From assembly GCA_021209875.1 (NCBI GenBank), contig JAGYVD010000006.1:3844001-3908000 (forward strand): DNA of 64,000 bases, read 5' to 3'. Below are positions 59,246 to 64,000 of the stretch, one piece after another (the stretch's first letter is position 1; the number at the start of each line of letters is the position of its first letter). The notes below the pieces were generated by a model. That model had not been told where the DNA came from. It saw only the letters and a list, made by a program, of their open reading frames with translations, and searched no databases. The stretch is from Rosellinia necatrix (Eukaryota > Ascomycota > Sordariomycetes > Xylariales > Xylariaceae). The position numbers were made by a program, and so were the translations under genes.

Positions 59246-60444
59246 AATTGTTCATCGATCACTTTTCTCCGTCGCGGGACTCCAACGCCCTCCCCCCCTC
59301 CTCCTCTCCGCCCGCTCCGGAGAAAGAAGCAAGGAAGGAGTAGAGGGGTTAGGGGGTACGAATGTATAAATATTATGTATGTATGGACGACTAGATGCTC
59401 GGGCCTGATGCTAGAACATAAACAAAAAAAAGAAAAAAAAAGAAAAAAAAAAGGGCAACACAAAAAGGCAGCCTCCCTTCTCAGCTGTTTTATAGGGGAA
59501 AATTCTCGACGAGAAGAGAGGCGTCTCGGCTGTGTAGATAGAGAGCCTTTGCTTGAATGCATAATACCTACCTAACCGAACAAGACAAATGGTTCTGATG
59601 ACCCGTCGACCTACATTTCGGGCTCTAGGGGGGTGTGATGCCGTTCTTCTCTATGCTGTTAGAGGTGTTGAGTGAAATAGGAGGAGCCTGAGCTGCTCGG
59701 TCATGTTGCGCGATGGTATGATAGGAATCCCGGAAAAACGAGTGATTGTGCCAGTCGACTGACTCACCTATGCTGTGCGAAACCCGGATCCCTGAATAGC
59801 TGAATACGTAGATAATGATAACACTCATGCAACGCATACTTACCAGCGGATCAACGAAATTATAGCATATATCATCGTCCTATTATTATTTAAACGTCCC
59901 AAAACGGAAATGAGAGTTGATTCACACGCCGGCAAGGAAAGCGTCAATAGCAACAAATATCCCACGCATGGGAGGTATCATAGATGTAGAAGAGCACAGG
60001 GGGCCTTGGTATCATGGTATTTTATGAAACTAAACGACCTATGTTGAGGATCCGCCGGAGCCAATACAGAATAGTGCACAGAGATGAGCCTTTTTTTCAC
60101 TGCCACTAGCCGAAGAAATCAACGAGGCTCGCAAAAAAAGAAAAAGAAAACCGAGCCTTATGTTCGAACGGTAGTAGGTGCCCAGTCGGGATTCATTGAG
60201 ACCTACGGCGTGAACAGACCGTGTGCTCCTTTTCGCCTCTTGTACCGTAGAAACAACTCCCCGCCTCTCTCCAAGCCTCCTTCGCAGGTTGGCAGTTTAC
60301 ATAGGGTATTACCACCCTTACAACGACCAGGAGTCGAAGTATTAAGAAGGTACCAGAGTACAAACAAGTATTGGGAAGTGGCAAAGATTATCGGATAGAA
60401 TATTGGGCGAGTGTAGGTGCTTGGGGCAATGTGGAATCAATCCC
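59246..60444. other. Convergent 3' flanks
   Basis: Between the COQ5 stop and the stop of the DUF2433 gene. A/G-rich tracts at 59420-59456 and 60136-60155; no supported coding sequence. Confidence 0.6.
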
Positions 60445-62846
60445 TTAGTCTGCACCCACTAAAGCGGGCGATGCGCTTCCACCATCACCCTTGTTCATTC
60501 CCCCACGACCGCGGCCACCGCGGCCACCACGCTCGCCTCTTGCACCACGGCCTCCGCCGCGTCCGCCTCGAGAACGGTTTGTCTCGGGGCCACTTTCACC
60601 GCCGCTCAGAGCGCCACGGTCACCAGCACTTCGATATCCGCTGGCACTGTCCCTGCCTCGGCTACTTCCCCAATTTCCGGCTCCCGTGCCACGAGTTGGG
60701 AATGACTTGGTCTCACGAGGCTGGAAGATTTTGACCAGGGGTTTTGATCGATCCTCAGATTGGCGAACCTTGAAGTCATCGGCAAGGCTAGCGTATGCAG
60801 CATCGCGGTCGTCAATCGTCTGGAAGTGTGCAACTTTGTTATTGCTGTTGTTTCCCCACTTCTCGACCTTGGTTATTTTGGCCCTGTGTTCCTCGGGAAA
60901 GATATCGCGGGTTTGTTCATCGCTCTGTACATTCATGACGAAGAGCCCAACGATCGAGTCCGTGGTTGGTCTAGGACCAGGTGATGGAACAGTTTCCGGG
61001 CCGTTGGTCGCTCCATTCGAGGTGCTAGGTTTCTCAGTTTCCTTAGCTGCTGGGGCCACTGGGGGAGGTGCTGGTCTGGGAGTCGCAGGCTTAGTTTGCA
61101 AGGGCGTCGCGGTCGCTGACTTGGGCTGTTGCGCTGCGGCCGAGGCGCTTCGCTGGGGTGGCAACGGAGGTGCGCCGCCGGATGACACTGCAGGAGCCGT
61201 CGGGGGTTGGGTACTAACCCCAAGTGCGGGCGATGGTGTGCCTTGGGGTATATTGGGCTGCTGCTTGGATCCACGGTGAGAAAAGTTAAATCCCTGAGCA
61301 CGCATCTCTGTACCGATCCGGCCGTCTTGGATCTCCAAAACTAGCCAGCCAAAAGCCGCATCCGCCAAATTGAAGTTCCACATATTCTTGAAAGCACTCT
61401 CATCAACTTGGCCGAGAGCACCCGGCGCACCGACAGGGCCACCAAAGGGGTTGCCGCCAGCTGCCGTTGTTGGCATCTTATCCACAAGTCCGAGCGCATT
61501 CTTCAAGAGATTCTGCTGGGCTTCGTTTTGTTGGATAGCGGGCTCGACTTCGGATTTGACCGTCTCCCAGACGTCGTTGAACGACGCCTTCGAAGCGGCT
61601 AACTTACCGCGATAATGATCGAGAGTCGGGTTAACACTAAATTCGTTATATGAGCTTCCGTATCGGAAGTGGAGACCGGCGGAAATCGAAAAATCGGCCT
61701 TCAAGCTCACGGAGAGCTGATTGAGGATACCTTCACGGGCAGGCGAAGCATGTGTGATGAAAACACGGGTTTCGGTAGGGTCGTAGACGCGGTTAGCGGT
61801 ATCAACTAGTTCCCCCATCTGTAATAGAGTGGTCCACATCGTTCCTTGTCCACCGGCAATCGTAGTTCTACCTTCTCCATTGTCGAAGAGCTTGTGCATC
61901 ACAACGGCACCACCGAGCCCGAGAAGTCGAAGCTTGACGCCGCCGATTTCGAGTAACATGGAGCGGTTCTCGTCAATAATGTGCAGGTTCGGCACCTTGT
62001 ACTCATTTGATCTGAACTTCTCTAGCACGCGTACATCCTCACACGCACCCCACACGGTGTAGACTGGAACCTCAAGTTTTATCTCGCCCTTGATGAGCTG
62101 TGGTAGCTGAGACAGGGGCAAGTCCTCCGGTTGGAATCGTTGTTTCACTGGTCCGGTCTGGCTGATGGATTTCTTGACGTTCTCAGCAATCAGTGGCGAG
62201 TACTGCGCGACATGTTTGAGGGTCCTATGGGACGGTATCAGTTTAGCCCATTGCGCACAACTAACCCAGCCAGGGCCAGGCCAAGCATCATCTTTTGAAC
62301 TTACTTGTCGGCAATCCGATCGAGGGAAGTCTCATCGTAGAACCCAAAGTCGCCGGTATGGATAATATGATCCGCTCGCGCCTGTCGGGCAAGATCGTTG
62401 AGGGAGCTCAAGTTGCCTATCAAGTCAATATTAACCATGTGTGCCCCGTGGATGTAACACGTGGAGAAGGTGTCTGCCCTACCTCGTACATCGGCTATAC
62501 AGAGAACACGAATAGGACCTTGTTGCAGAATTCGGCCTTGGTTTGGCAAGAGCGGGGTGGCGCCAGGGACAGGGCCGGACACGGGGGCGCCGTTGGGCAT
62601 GTAGCCTTGGTTGTTGTAGGGCTGCCGGGGTTGCTGGAACGGGTCATCGATTAGCGAGGGATCAGAAAGGCGGATGTCACCGCAGTTACGGCGAGAGTGC
62701 CAGCCTTGTCCAAGGGGAGGAGGGGGGTGCTGGCGCATATTGGGAAGGGGAAAAGGATGAGCCAGATGGGGAGGAGGCGGGGGCAGCATGATATTACTAT
62801 CGCGCCGGTCATGCCGTGGCATCTCGAGACGAGGGTGTAGGTGCAT
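60445..62846 (-). CDS. DUF2433 calcineurin-phosphoesterase-like protein with RGG tail
   Basis: Fungal protein of the DUF2433 group, related to metallophosphoesterases; its biological role is unknown. Exons: 62846-62483, 62416-62305 and 62224-60445, with introns of 66 and 80 nt, give 751 residues in one frame. A Pro/His-rich N-terminus (MHLHPRLEMPRHDRRDSNIM) precedes IRVLCIADVRGNLSSLNDLA and ADHIIHTGDFGFYDETS, which match the first two phosphoesterase motifs. VPVYTVWGACEDVRVLEKF takes the place of the GNHD/E motif, and RVFITHASPAREGILNQL that of the late His motif. Metal-binding positions look altered (DVR for DxH, GACED for GNHE). The C-terminal third is Pro/Ala-rich and finishes with arginine-glycine repeats (RGGRGGGRGARGERGGRG), a hallmark of RNA-associated proteins. 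Confidence 0.88.
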
Positions 62847-63005
62847 GGCGGCAGGCGTTAGTTGCTTCGTCGGGTTACAGGAACGGACACGGCGAGCGAG
62901 TGCATGTAGAGGATGTGTGGAGGAGTGTGGTAAGGGAGAACGGGATGGTGGTGGCTGGCCGACAACATAGGTAAGGCGCAATAGATGTAGGATGTCGAGG
63001 GAAGG

Positions 63006-63118
63006 TAGTGATGGTGGTAGTGGTGGTGGTGGTGGTGTTGGTGGTGTTGGTAGCGGCGGTAGTAATGACGAAGGTAGTGGTAATGGTAGTGGTAGTGGTA
63101 GTGGTAGTGGTAGTAGCG
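63006..63118. repeat. GGT/AGT trinucleotide repeat
   Basis: More than 100 bp of GGTGGT, GGTAGT and GGTGTT triplets with a few interruptions, about 160 bp upstream of the DUF2433 start codon. On the minus strand it reads ACC/ACT. Confidence 0.95.
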
Positions 63119-63285
63119 TGCGGTCAATGCTCTTGCCAACAATAGGTGGGATAGTGGGAGGGCAGGAAGGGAAGGGGAAGGAAGGGAGGCAGGAGCGTGC
63201 GGTGAAGAGGAACGCGATAGGTTGTTTGCTATTGGAGCGAGGTAGAACTCGAGAAGGGCACGGATGTGCGTGTGAATGTGAATGC

Positions 63286-63310
63286 GGGAGAGGGAGAGGG
63301 AGAGGGAGAG
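63286..63310. repeat. GGGAGA tandem repeat
   Basis: About four units of GGGAGA, followed by GGTAGAGGG, adjacent to a TACCTAGGTA palindrome at 63321. Confidence 0.92.
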
Positions 63311-64000
63311 GTAGAGGGTGTACCTAGGTAGGTAGGACCGCAGGTAGGCAGACGCAGAGATGCAAAAGTAAAAGGTCGAAGCATGGGAAATATGTACAGG
63401 CAGGCAAGTAGACGGATGGATAGGTAAGATAGAGAGGCAGGTAAAGTCTAAACTGTCGTCATGAGCCCAGCACGGCGCATTGCCTATCGTGCCGCCTATC
63501 ATGCGGCTCCGGGGCTTCGCACAATCAAAAGCAAAAATGCATCGAGGCCAGGGGGTCCGCGGACGGACTGGGAACCTACCGCCATTACTCTATCAAGCGA
63601 TCGACCCTACGAAACACAACGTGATCTCTGTGGTCTTGTTTCTCTCCACAAGGCTCTCTCTCGCTCTCTCTCGCTCTCTCGCTCGGGTGCCAACGATGCG
63701 ACGCCTCCAGGCTCGTCTGCCGCTGTTGATGTCTATCGCAGTCGGCAAAGCGGATGGGCTTGGGAATGGAAATCAGCTCCGGCTCCGGCTCTCGCTGTCG
63801 CTGTCGCTCTCGACGTCGGTCTCGATATCGGCTTGGGCTAATACAATCGATCGGAGGCTACCTATGGATGCAGAACAACACTACGGGTATCAAAAAAATA
63901 AAAACACACAAATATTGAAGGCTTATAAGGGCGGGATGGTAGGGAGACGATGGTCGGGGCGAGATGTGGCGGTTTGCGTGGGCGGAAGAGGTCTACCACA

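Larger units (their letters stand above)
62847..64000. other. Upstream region of the DUF2433 gene, repeat-rich
   Basis: Contains the promoter/5' UTR of the DUF2433 gene. GGT/AGT trinucleotide repeats lie at 63006-63118, a GGGAGA repeat at 63286-63310, and TACCTAGGTA at 63321. An open frame of 126 codons at 63461-63841 (plus) shows CTCTCG-repeat low complexity and no family features, so it is not called as a gene. Confidence 0.65.

Noticed and set aside
63461..63841. 126-codon plus-strand open frame
   Set aside because: Contains translated CTCTCG repeats and no recognisable domain; insufficient support for a gene call.
1..64000. CRISPR array, prophage or bacterial operon structure
   Set aside because: The DNA is fungal, with spliceosomal introns; the tandem repeats have no spacer structure.
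1..64000. Secondary-metabolite cluster
   Set aside because: The oxidoreductase, hydrolase and methyltransferase are scattered among housekeeping genes, and no polyketide synthase, peptide synthetase, terpene synthase or cluster regulator is present.
1..64000. tRNA or rRNA genes
   Set aside because: I scanned for B-box-like GGTTCGAATCC words and found no matching cloverleaf context; a covariance-model search would be decisive.

Overview
This window is nuclear DNA from a filamentous ascomycete (Pezizomycotina), most likely a Sordariomycete. The evidence is GT-AG introns of mostly 50-110 nt with CTAAC/CTGAC-like branch points, genes on both strands without operons, and fungal-specific families: a VIVID-type LOV photoreceptor whose length and N-terminal motif closely match the Neurospora protein as I remember it, a KCH potassium channel, a DUF2433 protein and a GH7 cellobiohydrolase. 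Intergenic DNA is littered with TACC/GGTA words and TACCTAGGTA palindromes. No tRNA, rRNA, CRISPR array, intact transposon or secondary-metabolite cluster was recognised.

Layout, left to right: NMN adenylyltransferase (NAD synthesis; minus, runs off the left edge); NPC1-type sterol transporter (minus); a PNPOx-like/ferredoxin-reductase fusion oxidoreductase (minus); a KCH-family K+ channel (minus); a pseudokinase (plus, two frame breaks); a roadblock/LAMTOR2-like small protein (plus); a secreted GH7 cellulase (plus); a VIVID blue-light receptor (minus); CCR4-NOT subunit NOT4 (minus, gene model uncertain in the middle); the 30-kDa complex I subunit (plus); a large disordered protein with a PUA/EVE-like domain (minus); an alpha/beta hydrolase with a possible peroxisomal tail (plus); the HECT ubiquitin ligase UFD4/TRIP12 (minus); a gene-free stretch of about 5.3 kb; the E1-alpha subunit of branched-chain 2-oxoacid dehydrogenase (minus); a possible 69-residue membrane protein (plus); the ubiquinone methyltransferase COQ5 (plus); and a DUF2433 phosphoesterase-like protein with an RGG tail (minus).

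The genes are mostly unrelated housekeeping functions: mitochondrial energy metabolism (complex I, COQ5, BCKDH E1-alpha), protein and mRNA turnover (UFD4, NOT4), sterol and ion transport (NPC1, KCH), and environmental response (GH7 cellulase, VIVID). They look like an ordinary fungal neighbourhood, not one pathway.

The most important observation for a reader is that several conserved genes are broken by single-base length changes inside G/C or T homopolymers (4613-4618, 14384-14390, 14762-14768, 35725-35731, 48622-48628, possibly 48837-48844). Correcting each run by one base restores conserved protein sequence. Sequencing or assembly error is the simplest explanation, so these genes should not be called pseudogenes from this sequence alone. 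I did not find a convincing new biological system. The most unusual protein-level items are the pseudokinase lacking the recognisable catalytic residues, the phosphoesterase-like protein with altered metal-site motifs, and the disordered protein with a PUA-like domain.
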